From: Actinomycetota bacterium | GTDB lineage: Bacteria; Actinomycetota; Thermoleophilia; Gaiellales; Gaiellaceae | Direction of reading: 5' to 3' | Assembly (NCBI GenBank): GCA_003152275.1 | Contig: PLZU01000014.1 | Location: 1 to 41,423, forward strand | DNA: 41,423 nucleotides | Shown here: piece by piece, positions 1 to 11,303 of the stretch | How positions within the stretch are numbered: position 1 is the first letter of the stretch | Layout: every line of letters starts with the position of its first letter | Position numbers and translations under genes: made by a program | The notes under the pieces: generated by a model | Databases searched by the model: none | Seen by the model: only the letters and a program-made list of their open reading frames with translations | Told to the model about the DNA's origin: nothing

Positions 1-248
1 GCCGCGCCGAGGTTCAGGCCCTTGTCCTTCGCCTGCTTGATGAGCATGACCGTCTCGAGCGCGTCGACGTCGTAGATGCGCTGCTTCTTCCCCTTCGTGG
101 GGATCTGGGCCTTGTTCGTCCAGTAGTCGAGCTGCATCTTCGAGATGCCCGCGATCTGGCAGACCTGCCCGAGGTAGAGCTCCACCTTGTCCAGGTGCTC
201 TGCCAGGTTGATGGGCTCTAGAACGTCTACGTGTCTGCTGATCGCCAT
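1..248 (-). CDS. MerR-type HTH regulator, 3' end cut by window edge
   Basis: About 82 N-terminal residues are present and the frame is still open at the window edge. After a ~25-residue leader comes a MerR-like winged HTH: a Y-L-G-Q-V-C-Q-I-A-G-I-S helix-turn-helix around residues 25-40, then Q-L-D-Y-W-T and a basic stretch ending R-I-Y-D-V-D. The ATG at 248 is preceded by GGCGGGGAAG, a usable ribosome binding site. The gene follows gyrA on the same strand, about 117 bases downstream. Family assignment is fairly sure; the effector domain, ligand and targets cannot be judged because the C-terminus is missing. Confidence 0.75.
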   Translation of the reverse strand, partial: MAISRHVDVLEPINLAEHLDKVELYLGQVCQIAGISKMQLDYWTNKAQIPTKGKKQRIYDVDALETVMLIKQAKDKGLNLGA

Positions 249-340
249 GACTTCCCCGCCTGGAATCGGTAATGCGACCCCTCAACTTAGGAGTTATAAA
301 CAGCAAACTCGTCTTTGGGAAGGGCCTCCTTCTGAACTCT

Positions 341-356
341 CTCCCTTTAAAGGGAG
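341..356. terminator. Perfect 16-bp palindrome after gyrA
   Basis: CTCCCTTTAAAGGGAG is a perfect palindrome 10 bases downstream of the gyrA stop. As RNA it folds as a short CTCCC/GGGAG stem with a TTTAAA loop. No T-run follows, so it may be a weak terminator or processing site, or a dyad protein-binding site for the downstream MerR-type gene. Function is inferred from position only. Confidence 0.35.
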
Positions 357-365
357 GAACCCGCC

Positions 366-2903
366 CTACTCCTCGGTAATTGGGCCGTTGCCGGCGGGAT
401 TGACGACGCCGGCGGCGTCACCCACGACCGGCTCGTCGTCGTCGTCGGATTCGACCACCGGAGCGAGCGCGGAGACCCGCTCGTCGCCGCGGAGCCGCAT
501 CACAATCACGCCCTGGGTCGCACGGCCGAGCCGCTTGATCTCGTCGACCGGCATCTTGATCACGGTGCCGCCCGTCGAGATGAGCATCACCTGGTAGCCG
601 TCGCGAACGACGCGGGCGCCGGCGAGCGTGCCCTTCGACTCAGTCAGCTGGATTGTCTTGACGCCCATTCCGCCGCGGCCCTTGCGCGGATAGCCGGCGA
701 TACGGGTCCGCTTGCCGTAGCCGTTCTCGGTGACGACGAGAAGGTCGGAGTCGTCCTGCGCGATGTTGAGCGAGATCACCTCGTCGTCGCCGCGCATGCG
801 CATCCCCTGAACGCCGGAGGCGTCGCGGCCCATGGCGCGCGCTTCCTTCTCGTTGAACCGGATCGCCTGACCGAGCTTCGAGACCATGAGGATGTCGTCG
901 TCGCCCGACGAGTGGCGCACGCCGACGAGCTCGTCGCCATCGCGCATCTTGATCGCGATGATGCCGTCGGCCTTGAGGGGCGTGTTGTACGCCTTCAGCT
1001 CGGTCTTCTTGACGACACCGTTCTTCGTGCCAAACACGAGGTACTTGGCCTCGTTGAAATCGCGCGTCTGAACGACTGCGCGGACGGTTTCCGTCTGGCG
1101 GAACGGCAACAGGTTTACGATGGCGCGCCCCTTGGACTGGCGCGACCCGAGCGGCAGCTCGTGCACCTTCAGCCGGTAGACCTTGCCGACGTTCGTGAAG
1201 AAGAGGATGTAGTCGTGTGTCGACGCGACGAACAGATGCTCGATGTAATCCTCGTCCTTCAGCTCCATGCCCATTACGCCGATGCCGCCGCGCTTCTGCT
1301 CACGGTACGCGGTGACCGGTAGGCGCTTGATGTAGCCGGACTGCGTGATCGCGATCACCATGTCCTCTTCTGCGATCAGGTCTTCGAGCTCGAGCTCCTC
1401 CTCCGCATGCACGATCTCCGTGCGGCGGTCGTCGCCCTTGCCGTACACCTGCTTGATCTCGAGCAGCTCCTCGCGAATGAGCCCGTCGATGCGCACGGGA
1501 TCGCCGAGGATCGACCGCAGCTCGGCAATGCGCTCTCGCAAGTCGTTGTACTCGGCTTCGACCTGCTGCCGCTCGAGAGCCGTGAGCGCGCGCAAGCGCA
1601 GATCGAGGATCGCGCTCGCCTGAATCTCGGTGAACTCGAACGTCTCCATCAACTGGTCGCGCGCTGCGTCAGCATCTGCCGCAGCGCGGATGAGCTTGAT
1701 GATCTGGTCGAGAACGTCGAGGGCCTTGAGGTAGCCCTCGAGAACGTGTGCGCGGCGCTCCTTCTTCTGCAGCTCATCCTTCGAGCGGCGGATGACGACC
1801 TCGCGCTGGAAGTCGAGGTAATGCCGGACGAGCTCGAGCAGCGAGAGCGTCTTCGGAACGCCTTCAACGAGCGCGACCGCGTTGTAACCGAACGTCGACT
1901 GCAGTGGCGTGTGCTTGAAGAGCTTGTTGAGCGCGACCTGCGGCACCGCGTCACGCTTCAGCTCGACCTGGATGCGCATGCCCGTGCGATCGGAGTGGTC
2001 GGCGAGATCGGAGATCTCGGTGATGACCTTCTCCTGCACGAGGTCGGCGATCTTACGAATGACGCCTGAGTCGCCGCCCTTCTTCACGCCGTACGGGAGC
2101 TCGCTGATCACGATCGCCGACTTGCCGCCACGCAACTCCTCGATGTGGGCTCGCGCGCGCATGACAACACGCCCGCGGCCCGTGCGATACGCATCGCGGA
2201 TCCCGGAGCGGCCGACGATGAACGCGCCTGTCGGGAAATCGGGACCCTTGATGTGCTTCATCAGGCCTTCGACGTCGATGTCGGCGTTGTCGATCATCGC
2301 AACGACCGCGTCAATCGTCTCGCCCAGATGGTGCGGCGGCATGTTCGTAGCCATGCCGACTGCGATCCCGGTCGACCCGTTGACGAGCAGGTTCGGGAAG
2401 CGCGACGGCAGCACCGACGGCTGCCGGCGCGACTCGTCGTAGTTCGGTTCGAAATCGACGGTGTTCGCGTCGATGTCGCGCAGGAGCTCCGTCGCGATCT
2501 TCGAGAGACGCGCTTCCGTGTATCTCATGGCAGCCGCGGGATCCTCGTCGATCGAGCCGAAGTTGCCCTGGCCGTCGACAAGCGGATACCGCAGTGAGAA
2601 CGGCTGAGCCATGCGCACGAGCGTGTCGTAGATCGCGGAGTCGCCGTGCGGGTGGTACTTGCCCATCACGTCGCCGACGGTGGCCGCGGACTTCTTGTAC
2701 GGCCGGTTCGGCTGCAGTCCCGCCTCGTGCATGCCGTACAGCACGCGACGGTGCACCGGCTTCAACCCGTCGCGCACGTCCGGCAGGGCACGCGAGACGA
2801 TGACCGACATCGCGTAGTCGAGAAAGCTCGAGCGCATCTCTTGCTCGAGCTCGCGCGACTCGACGCGGCCACGGCCAAGCGCTCCGGTTTCGACCTCAGA
2901 CAC
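366..2903 (-). CDS. gyrA: DNA gyrase subunit A
   Basis: Breakage-reunion subunit of DNA gyrase, the ATP-dependent type II topoisomerase that introduces negative supercoils. The protein is 845 aa, a normal length. The catalytic tyrosine is Y128 in [10 protein letters not shown]. The quinolone-resistance region [13 protein letters not shown] has S89 and D93, the residues of quinolone-sensitive enzymes. The GyrA box that wraps DNA is QKRGGIG at about 536-542, followed by the C-terminal beta-pinwheel and an acidic tail. The start is GTG with AGAGG eight bases upstream; it lies only 8 bases after the gyrB stop, so the two subunits are co-transcribed. Confidence 0.98.
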   Translation of the reverse strand: MSEVETGALGRGRVESRELEQEMRSSFLDYAMSVIVSRALPDVRDGLKPVHRRVLYGMHEAGLQPNRPYKKSAATVGDVMGKYHPHGDSAIYDTLVRMAQPFSLRYPLVDGQGNFGSIDEDPAAAMRYTEARLSKIATELLRDIDANTVDFEPNYDESRRQPSVLPSRFPNLLVNGSTGIAVGMATNMPPHHLGETIDAVVAMIDNADIDVEGLMKHIKGPDFPTGAFIVGRSGIRDAYRTGRGRVVMRARAHIEELRGGKSAIVISELPYGVKKGGDSGVIRKIADLVQEKVITEISDLADHSDRTGMRIQVELKRDAVPQVALNKLFKHTPLQSTFGYNAVALVEGVPKTLSLLELVRHYLDFQREVVIRRSKDELQKKERRAHVLEGYLKALDVLDQIIKLIRAAADADAARDQLMETFEFTEIQASAILDLRLRALTALERQQVEAEYNDLRERIAELRSILGDPVRIDGLIREELLEIKQVYGKGDDRRTEIVHAEEELELEDLIAEEDMVIAITQSGYIKRLPVTAYREQKRGGIGVMGMELKDEDYIEHLFVASTHDYILFFTNVGKVYRLKVHELPLGSRQSKGRAIVNLLPFRQTETVRAVVQTRDFNEAKYLVFGTKNGVVKKTELKAYNTPLKADGIIAIKMRDGDELVGVRHSSGDDDILMVSKLGQAIRFNEKEARAMGRDASGVQGMRMRGDDEVISLNIAQDDSDLLVVTENGYGKRTRIAGYPRKGRGGMGVKTIQLTESKGTLAGARVVRDGYQVMLISTGGTVIKMPVDEIKRLGRATQGVIVMRLRGDERVSALAPVVESDDDDEPVVGDAAGVVNPAGNGPITEE

Positions 2904-2911
2904 TGTGCCTC

Positions 2912-5766
<2,855 letters not shown>

Positions 5767-5770
5767 CTGG

Positions 5771-6841
5771 TCACCGAGCGGCTTGATCGCGCACCTCCCC
5801 GGGCGTCACCTCGAGCAGTTGTTCGGGCTCTGCAGGCAGCATCGCCGCATCGGTGGCCGTGATCAACGCCTGCCCTGCCCCCGCAACACGAGCCGCCAGA
5901 ATGCGACGCCGCTCCGGATCGAGCTCTGAGAGAACGTCGTCGAGGAGGAGCAGCGGCGGAAAGCCGCGGCGCGCGGTGATGAGCCCTGCCTCGGCAAGGA
6001 GCAGCGCGAGCATCGCCAGCCGTTGCTCACCCTGTGAACCGTAGCTGCGAAGATCGCGCGTGCCGGCGGCAAGCACGATGTCGTCGAGGTGCGGGCCGAT
6101 ACTGGTCACACCGCGCTCGAGGTCACGCTCGAGCCGCTCCTCGAGCGCGGTGATGAGTAGCGGCTCGCCCTCGTAGCGGAGTTCCGCAGCCACAAGACCG
6201 AGTTCACCGGCGCGTTCGGCAAACGACGGCTGAAGCAGTGCGAGCGCTTCGTGTCGCGCAACGACAAGCGCTGTCCCGAGTGCGGCGACCTGCTCCGTCC
6301 ACGGCACGAGTGCTTCACGGGTCGAGAACCCGCCAGCGACACGACGGAGCGACGCGTTCCGCTGCGCGACCGCTGCGCCGTAATCCGTCGAGAGCTGCGC
6401 GCGCGCAGGCGTCAAACGACCGAGTGTGCGATCGAAGTACGCGCGGCGCACGGCGGGAGCTCCCTTCACGACACCGAGGCGGTCAGGCGTGAAGACGAGC
6501 GTCGCAGTCTCCGCGCGCAATTGCTCTGCCGCGCGAAGGGTGGCGCCATTCAACTTCGCCTTCTTGCCGGCGCCGGCTTCGAGTGTCAGCTCGATCTCGA
6601 CGGGCACCGTCCCGCGCGTCCCACGAACGCCGATCCGCGCGACGCGTTCGCCAAAGCGGATGAGCTGCGCGTCGGCGCGTGTGCGTGGCGAGAAACCTTG
6701 CGTACCGACGTGCAGCGCTTCCAGCAGGTTCGTCTTGCCGACGCCATTCGGCCCGACTGCGAGAACGAGCCCGGGGCGCAGGTCAAGCTCGAGCCGCTCA
6801 TACGACCGGAAGCCGCGAAGCTGGACCTGGTCGACGATCAG
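5771..6841 (-). CDS. recF: DNA repair/recombination ATPase RecF, probable CTG start
   Basis: RecF is an SMC/ABC-like ATPase that loads RecA at gapped DNA with RecO and RecR. The N-terminus LRGFRSY leads to a Walker A GPNGVGKT at residues 30-37; the ABC signature region is Y-G-S-Q-G-E-Q-R and Walker B is LLLLDDVLSELD. The first ATG or GTG in frame (GTG at 6607) would remove the P-loop. Reading upstream, the conserved N-terminus continues to a CTG at 6841-6839 that overlaps the dnaN stop as CTGA; no ATG, GTG or TTG exists between them. From CTG the protein is 356 aa, normal for RecF. ATC at 6838 is the only other non-standard candidate. Confidence 0.9.
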   Translation of the reverse strand: MIVDQVQLRGFRSYERLELDLRPGLVLAVGPNGVGKTNLLEALHVGTQGFSPRTRADAQLIRFGERVARIGVRGTRGTVPVEIELTLEAGAGKKAKLNGATLRAAEQLRAETATLVFTPDRLGVVKGAPAVRRAYFDRTLGRLTPARAQLSTDYGAAVAQRNASLRRVAGGFSTREALVPWTEQVAALGTALVVARHEALALLQPSFAERAGELGLVAAELRYEGEPLLITALEERLERDLERGVTSIGPHLDDIVLAAGTRDLRSYGSQGEQRLAMLALLLAEAGLITARRGFPPLLLLDDVLSELDPERRRILAARVAGAGQALITATDAAMLPAEPEQLLEVTPGEVRDQAAR

Positions 6842-7968
6842 CCGGGCAGGCGGATCGGCATGACGAGGTACGTGAAGTCATCGCCCTCGCCCTGGATCAC
6901 GGCCGGCCGAAGCGGGCTGATCAGCTTCAAGCGCACATCGTCGCCGTCCATCGACTCGAGGCCGTCACGCAGGAAGTCGGCATTGAAGCCGATCTCGAGT
7001 GTCTCGCCCGTGAACGCGACCGGCATCGACTCCTGTGATTCGCCGACGTCGTGTGTTCGTGCGATCACGGTGAGTTCGCCTTCCGTGAAGCGCAGCTGCA
7101 GCGGCGTTGCGCGCTGGATCATCACCGACGCACGGCGCACGACCTCGAGCAGCTCCAGGCGCGGTAGCGTCAGCTCATGCTCGAACTGCTCGGGCAGCAA
7201 CTGGCGATAGTTCGGGAACTGCCCGTCGATGCGGCGCGTCGTTAACCACACGCCGTCGGTAGCGAAGACGACCTGGTTCTCGTGCACGCCAACGTCGACG
7301 GTGTCGCCTGAGCTTGCAATGCGTGCGAGCTCCTGCAGCGCGCGGCTGGGCACAATCGCTTCGAGTTCAGGAACCGTGCCATTGAGCTCAGTTTCTTTGA
7401 CGGCGAGCCGATAGGAGTCGGTTGCAGCCATCACGAGCTTGCCGCCCGTGAAGGACACGAGGATCCCTGTGAGCACGGGCCGCGATTCATCACGCGACGC
7501 CGCACGTGCGACACGGTGGATAGTCTCGAGCAAAGACTCACGGTCGACGGTGAAGGTCTGCACACCTTCGAGTTCTTGTAGTCGTGGGAAGTCCTCAGGG
7601 TTGTACGTATGCAGCGTGTAACTCGCGCTACCGGCCGTCACGTGCACGACAGACTCCGCCGGCTTGTGCTCGATTACGACATCGCCGACAGGCAGCAAGC
7701 GTGCGATGTCGGCAAATGTCTTGCCTGGTAACACGATCGCGCCGTCACCCTCGATCTGCGCTAACGCTGTGGCCCGAAGCGAAAGCTCCATGTCGGTCGC
7801 AGCAAGCCGCAACTCACTGCCTTGCGCTTCAACGAGAATCCCCGAGAGGATTTGGACCGATGTCCGTGTCGACACAGCGCGGGACACCACCCCGAGAGCC
7901 GAAACCAGCTCGTCTTTCGGGACAGTAATCCTCAACCCCGTTCCTACCACCATGTCTGTATCAAGCAT
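6838..7968 (-). CDS. dnaN: DNA polymerase III sliding clamp
   Basis: Beta sliding clamp, the ring that tethers the replicative polymerase. The 376-aa length and three repeated domains fit the family; recognisable stretches include L-R-L-A-A-T-D-M-E-L-S at about 54-64 and V-M-A-A-T-D-S-Y-R-L-A in domain 2. The C-terminus TYLVMPIRLPG is the usual clamp ending with the M-P-x-R motif. ATG at 7968 has AAGGAAT 9 bases upstream. The gene sits between dnaA and recF in the canonical order, and its stop overlaps the proposed recF start. Confidence 0.98.
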   Translation of the reverse strand: MLDTDMVVGTGLRITVPKDELVSALGVVSRAVSTRTSVQILSGILVEAQGSELRLAATDMELSLRATALAQIEGDGAIVLPGKTFADIARLLPVGDVVIEHKPAESVVHVTAGSASYTLHTYNPEDFPRLQELEGVQTFTVDRESLLETIHRVARAASRDESRPVLTGILVSFTGGKLVMAATDSYRLAVKETELNGTVPELEAIVPSRALQELARIASSGDTVDVGVHENQVVFATDGVWLTTRRIDGQFPNYRQLLPEQFEHELTLPRLELLEVVRRASVMIQRATPLQLRFTEGELTVIARTHDVGESQESMPVAFTGETLEIGFNADFLRDGLESMDGDDVRLKLISPLRPAVIQGEGDDFTYLVMPIRLPG

Positions 7969-8098
7969 CTTATTTATTCCTTCTAGTAGTTATAGGGAGT
8001 GTGGATGACGGGGAAGACGGTGTGAAACAGCATGGTTGAGCCATGTTTACTCGGTACAGGGAATGTGGAGAGATGTCGGTTATCGACAGGCCTCATGG
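7969..8098. other. dnaA-dnaN spacer with DnaA-box-like sites
   Basis: A 130-base AT-richer spacer. Near-consensus DnaA boxes (consensus TTATCCACA) are TCATCCACA (minus strand, 8000-8008, one mismatch) and TTATCGACA (plus strand, 8080-8088, one mismatch); weaker matches are at 8021-8029 and 8064-8072. An inverted repeat CATGG-TTGAG-CCATG lies at 8031-8045. On the minus strand TATAAC at 7989-7994 could be the -10 element for dnaN, about 21 bases from its start. Likely a second DnaA-binding part of the origin and/or a site of dnaN control. Confidence 0.5.
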
Positions 8099-9493
8099 TT
8101 AGCGGATCTGTTTGACGCGAGCTGTCAACTCTTGAACGAGGTTGTACACAGATCTGTCCTCACGGATGAGTCGCGCGATTTTTGACGTTGCGTGGATGAC
8201 GGTGGTGTGGTCGCGGCCGCCGAACTCTTTGCCGATCTTCGGTAGCGAGGAGTCGGTGAGCTCACGGGAGAGGTACATCGCCACCTGTCGCGGGTAGACG
8301 ATGTTCTGCGACCGCTTTTCACCACACAGCTCCTCGAGCGTCATATTGAAGCGCTCCGCAACGAGATCCTGGATGCGTTTGATCGAAACCTCCGCGGCCT
8401 CTCCCTGCGGGAAGACGTCCTTGAGAACGTCTTGGGCAAGCTCTACCGACATTGCGCGGCCTGTGAGTGACGAAAATGCGACGACACGTGTCAGCGCACC
8501 TTCGAGCTCGCGGATGTTGGTGGAGACGCGGCTGGCAATGAATGTGAGCACCTGTGGGTCAGGGACGTGGATCCCGTCGGTCTTCACCTTCTTGCGCAGG
8601 ATTGCGATACGTGTCTCGAGGTCGGGGGGTTGGATGTCGGTGATCAGTCCCCACTCGAACCGGCTGCGCAGACGCGCTTCCAGCGTCGCGATTTCGCGAG
8701 GCGGCCGGTCGCTCGACATGACGATCTGCGAGCCCGCTTCGTACAGTGAGTTAAACGTATGGAAGAACTCCTCCTGGATGCGCTCCTTGTGCTCAAAGAA
8801 CTGCACGTCGTCGATCAGGAGCACGTCATAGGTCCGGTATCGCTGCTTGAACCCCTCAATTCGCTTGTCGCGCAGCGAGTTGATGAAGTCGTTCATGAAG
8901 GTCTCGCTCGTGATGTAACGGACACTCAGCTCGGAGGTGTGTTCGCTCACGTACTGCGCGACCGCTTGCAGGAGGTGCGTCTTGCCGAGGCCGGTGCTGC
9001 CGTAGATGAAGAGCGGGTTATACGCCTGCGCCGGCGCCTCGGCGACTGCGAGCGCGGCAGCGTGGGCGAAGCGGTTGGACGAGCCGATCACGAACGAGTC
9101 GAACGTGTACTTTGCGTTGAAGCCGCCGCTCTCGGGCTTTCCAGGCTGGATGCGCTCGACGACGGGTACGACCTCGAGGCTCGCGATATCGCCGCCGCCG
9201 CCGTCGACAGGGAGCTCCGGCAGGGTGCCGAGCTCCGAGATGCGCAACTCGATCGGCCGCTCCTCGCCTGTGACGTCGCGGATCGCGGCGCCGATCAGCC
9301 CGCGGAAGTGCCCTTCGATCCAGTCACGCGTAAAATCGTTGGGAACGCCGATCACGAACCGGTCGCCATCGAGCTCGAGGCCCTGTGCCTCCCCGAACCA
9401 GGTTCCGTAGGTCGTGTCGTTCAGTGCACCTCTGAGCCGACCAGCAACTTCGCTCCACAGGCTCTCCGCAGTCAGCTCGATTTGGTGCTCCAC
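8099..9493 (-). CDS. dnaA: Chromosomal replication initiator DnaA
   Basis: AAA+ initiator that binds DnaA boxes and opens oriC. From GTG 9493 it is 464 aa: domain I at 1-75 ([11 protein letters not shown]), a short linker, AAA+ domain with Walker A GSTGLGKT at 165-172 and Walker B VLLIDD at 224-229, and domain IV with the DNA-binding signature [11 protein letters not shown] near 425-435. The frame stays open far upstream, but the family N-terminus fixes the start near [14 protein letters not shown] second in-frame GTG at 9514 is possible and would add seven residues. AGGGG lies 12 bases before 9493, a loose ribosome binding site. Confidence 0.97.
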   Translation of the reverse strand: MEHQIELTAESLWSEVAGRLRGALNDTTYGTWFGEAQGLELDGDRFVIGVPNDFTRDWIEGHFRGLIGAAIRDVTGEERPIELRISELGTLPELPVDGGGGDIASLEVVPVVERIQPGKPESGGFNAKYTFDSFVIGSSNRFAHAAALAVAEAPAQAYNPLFIYGSTGLGKTHLLQAVAQYVSEHTSELSVRYITSETFMNDFINSLRDKRIEGFKQRYRTYDVLLIDDVQFFEHKERIQEEFFHTFNSLYEAGSQIVMSSDRPPREIATLEARLRSRFEWGLITDIQPPDLETRIAILRKKVKTDGIHVPDPQVLTFIASRVSTNIRELEGALTRVVAFSSLTGRAMSVELAQDVLKDVFPQGEAAEVSIKRIQDLVAERFNMTLEELCGEKRSQNIVYPRQVAMYLSRELTDSSLPKIGKEFGGRDHTTVIHATSKIARLIREDRSVYNLVQELTARVKQIR

Positions 9494-9534
9494 CCCTGTT
9501 GCCAGCCCCTCCACTCGTGAATGCGGGAGCGGCG

Positions 9535-9563
9535 AGCATACCAACCTGCCAAAACACTGCAAA
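9535..9563 (-). promoter_or_regulatory. Putative dnaA promoter
   Basis: On the minus strand TTTGCA (9563-9558) and TATGCT (9540-9535) are separated by exactly 17 bases and match the -35 and -10 consensus at 4 of 6 positions each. Transcription would start near 9528, about 35 bases before the dnaA GTG. The -35 hexamer lies in the inverted repeat of the origin, so DnaA or another origin-binding protein could control it. Confidence 0.4.
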
Positions 9564-9667
9564 TGACGCGTTTTTGCAGGGAGAAACCAAGGTGCCATAA
9601 TCCCTCCACAGCTGTGGAAAGGCGTGGGGGAAACTCTCCTTTCCGGCTCCGCTACTTGGCTCCCGGC

Positions 9668-9676
9668 TGTGGATAA
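9668..9676 (-). promoter_or_regulatory. Perfect DnaA box
   Basis: TGTGGATAA on the plus strand is the exact complement of the consensus TTATCCACA. It lies 20 bases upstream of the rpmH -10 element, so DnaA bound here would sit on the rpmH promoter. Confidence 0.75.
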
Positions 9677-9696
9677 ATCGGTGGACGACCGGTGGC

Positions 9697-9752
9697 TATA
9701 CTGCGCCGCTCGCAGTCCCCCGCACGGGGGATTTCTCGGTTGCCACCCCCCC
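9697..9752 (+). promoter_or_regulatory. rpmH -10 element and structured leader
   Basis: TATACT (9697-9702) is a strong -10 hexamer; no good -35 is seen, and the DnaA box overlaps that position. The leader then has CCCCC (9717-9721), GGGGG (9726-9730) and CCCCCCC (9746-9752). The G-run can pair with either C-run but not both, and the second pairing ends 10 bases before the start codon. No Shine-Dalgarno sequence is visible for rpmH. Confidence 0.45.
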
Positions 9753-9762
9753 TCTCGACTCG

Positions 9763-9897
9763 ATGAAGCGCACTTACCAGCCCAACGTCCGCCGCCGCGC
9801 CCGCAAGCACGGTTTCCGTGCCCGTATGTCGACGCGCGCCGGACGGCTGATTCTGAAGAAGCGCCGCGCCAAGGGGCGCAAGCGCCTCTCTGCGTAA
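9763..9897 (+). CDS. rpmH: Ribosomal protein bL34
   Basis: A 44-aa, very basic protein beginning [19 protein letters not shown] and ending GRKRLSA, a full-length match to the bL34 pattern. It is a small protein of the large ribosomal subunit. It is the first gene rightward from the origin and is followed after 10 bases by rnpA, the near-universal rpmH-rnpA pair. The ATG is certain from the conserved N-terminus although no Shine-Dalgarno sequence precedes it. Confidence 0.97.
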   Translation: MKRTYQPNVRRRARKHGFRARMSTRAGRLILKKRRAKGRKRLSA

Positions 9898-9907
9898 GCT
9901 GCAGACC

Positions 9908-10258
9908 GTGAAACGGCCCAATCGGCTGTCCCGCTCCCGGGACTTCGACGCTGTGTATCGCCACGGCCGCTCGGTGTCGTCGCGCTTTCTCGTTCTGTAC
10001 TGGTTTCCGCAAGAAGAACCTGCAGCGCCGCGCTTTGGCTTCTCCGTTCCGCGCGCTGTCGGCGGCGCCGTCGAGCGCAACAAGATCAAGCGACAGCTGC
10101 GCGAAGTCTGGAGTGGCCGGCTCGAGCACGTGCCCGCCGGGAACGACTACGTGTTGATCGTGCGGCCGGGCTTGCCGGACGCGGTTGCAGCGAACGGTTT
10201 CGAGTGGCTCGGCGAGCGCGTGGACGAGGTTCTCGGCATGACGAAGGTGGCGGCCTGA
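9908..10258 (+). CDS. rnpA: Ribonuclease P protein component
   Basis: Protein subunit of RNase P, which with the catalytic RNA removes 5' leaders from pre-tRNAs. The 116-aa protein has the [24 protein letters not shown] region, shown here as [10 protein letters not shown] followed by the basic RNR-type helix [11 protein letters not shown] that contacts RNA. GTG start at 9908, 10 bases after rpmH. Its stop overlaps the yidD start as TGATG. Confidence 0.95.
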   Translation: MKRPNRLSRSRDFDAVYRHGRSVSSRFLVLYWFPQEEPAAPRFGFSVPRAVGGAVERNKIKRQLREVWSGRLEHVPAGNDYVLIVRPGLPDAVAANGFEWLGERVDEVLGMTKVAA

Positions 10259-10467
10259 TGTACCGGCTCGGCGTCGCGGCTGTCTGGCTCTACCGGGTCA
10301 CGTTCGGCGCGCTGTTTCCGACAACGTGCAAGTACCACCCGTCCTGCTCGCAGTACGCAATCGACGCTGTACGGGAGAAGGGTTTGCTGCGCGGCTCGTT
10401 GCTCGCCGGGTGGCGCCTGCTGCGCTGCAATCCATGGAGCCATGGAGGGTTTGATCCCGTCCGGTGA
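10258..10467 (+). CDS. yidD: YidD membrane protein insertion efficiency factor
   Basis: A 69-aa protein starting [13 protein letters not shown]. It has the family hallmark [15 protein letters not shown] with its conserved cysteines, and ends in the R-C-N-P-W-S-H-G-G-x-D-P-V motif. YidD is a membrane-associated helper of YidC-dependent insertion. The ATG overlaps the rnpA stop; the stop overlaps the yidC GTG. Extension upstream of this ATG would be out of keeping with the family. Confidence 0.95.
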   Translation: MYRLGVAAVWLYRVTFGALFPTTCKYHPSCSQYAIDAVREKGLLRGSLLAGWRLLRCNPWSHGGFDPVR

Positions 10468-11303
10468 TTCTCGCCATTCCACTCCTCACGCCGCTCGAGC
10501 ATGTTGCTCGCCACATCCTGAACTGGCTGCACTTCAGCGCGCACCTGCCGTGGGCATGGTCGATCGTCGCGCTGACGGTGATCGTCCGGATGCTCCTCGT
10601 GCCGCTGACGGTGAAGCAGATCCACTCGATGCAGAGCCTGCAGCGCCACGCGCCGCAGATGAAGGAGATTCAGAAGAAGTACAAGGGCGACAAGACGAAG
10701 CAGAACGAAGAGTTGATGAAGTTCTACAAGGAGAACCAGATCAACCCGGCGGCCTCGTGTCTGCCGATGCTCGCCCAGTTCCCCGTCTTCATCGCGCTCT
10801 ACTACTCGCTGCGTGCTTTCTCCCGTGAGCCGGCGTCGAAGCATCCGGGCAGCCTCTCGTTTCTCCACTTCATTCCGTCGATCGCTGCGCACACGACGAG
10901 CCACTGGGGCGGCTTCGTGCTGCTCGTCGTGTATGTGGGAAGCCAGATGGCGTCGACGCTGTACATGTCGGCGACGGCCGACAAGACGCAGCGCACGATT
11001 TTCATGCTCATGCCGCTCGTTTTCGTGTTCGTGATCGCACGTTTTCCCGCGGGCCTCGTTCTCTACTGGGTGACGACGAACCTGTGGACTGTGGGCCAGG
11101 GGCTGATCACGCGCCGGTTGATGCCGAAGACTCCGGCGCCGTCACTCTTCGAGAAGAAGAGCTCACGTACTCCGCCGCGCGACGATGGTGATGGGGGCGG
11201 TAACGGTGTTGCGAAGAGTCCCGAGTCGCCGAAGCCTGCGCCGGCCCGGTCGCAGCAACCGCCGCGGAAGGTGCGCCGGAAGAAGGCGGGCGGCCGGCGG
11301 TGA
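10464..11303 (+). CDS. yidC: Membrane protein insertase YidC
   Basis: YidC/Oxa1/Alb3 insertase that places proteins in the cytoplasmic membrane alone or with SecYEG. It is 279 aa, the short Gram-positive form without the large periplasmic domain. The conserved region runs from about residue 30 (IVALTVIVRMLLVPLTVKQ), through the basic coiled segment MKEIQKKYKGDK and N-P-A-A-S-C-L-P-M-L-A-Q-F-P-V-F, to a last transmembrane segment ending L-Y-W-V-T-T-N-L-W-T. The C-terminal ~60 residues are Pro/Lys/Arg-rich and suited to ribosome binding. There is no clear lipobox. GTG start overlaps the yidD stop (GTGA). Confidence 0.95.
   Translation: MILAIPLLTPLEHVARHILNWLHFSAHLPWAWSIVALTVIVRMLLVPLTVKQIHSMQSLQRHAPQMKEIQKKYKGDKTKQNEELMKFYKENQINPAASCLPMLAQFPVFIALYYSLRAFSREPASKHPGSLSFLHFIPSIAAHTTSHWGGFVLLVVYVGSQMASTLYMSATADKTQRTIFMLMPLVFVFVIARFPAGLVLYWVTTNLWTVGQGLITRRLMPKTPAPSLFEKKSSRTPPRDDGDGGGNGVAKSPESPKPAPARSQQPPRKVRRKKAGGRR

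Larger units (their letters stand above)
9494..9762. other. Candidate oriC between dnaA and rpmH
   Basis: This non-coding spacer separates leftward dnaA from rightward rpmH, the classic oriC location. It holds one perfect DnaA box (9668-9676), a near box CTTTCCACA on the minus strand (9613-9621), and an AT-richer stretch around 9548-9600 with an inverted repeat CTGCAAA/TTTGCAG (9557-9563 and 9573-9579) that could be the unwinding element. With the weaker boxes in the dnaA-dnaN spacer this resembles a bipartite origin. The strand switch of all genes here supports replication leaving in both directions. Confidence 0.7.

Noticed and set aside
1407-2069. Long plus-strand open frames opposite gyrA and gyrB
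   Set aside because: High-GC third positions open antisense frames; they show no conserved motif and overlap essential genes fully.
8099-10129. A 676-codon open frame containing dnaA and running across the origin and rnpA antisense
   Set aside because: Only the part from 9493 downward matches DnaA; the rest is antisense shadow of rpmH/rnpA and origin DNA.
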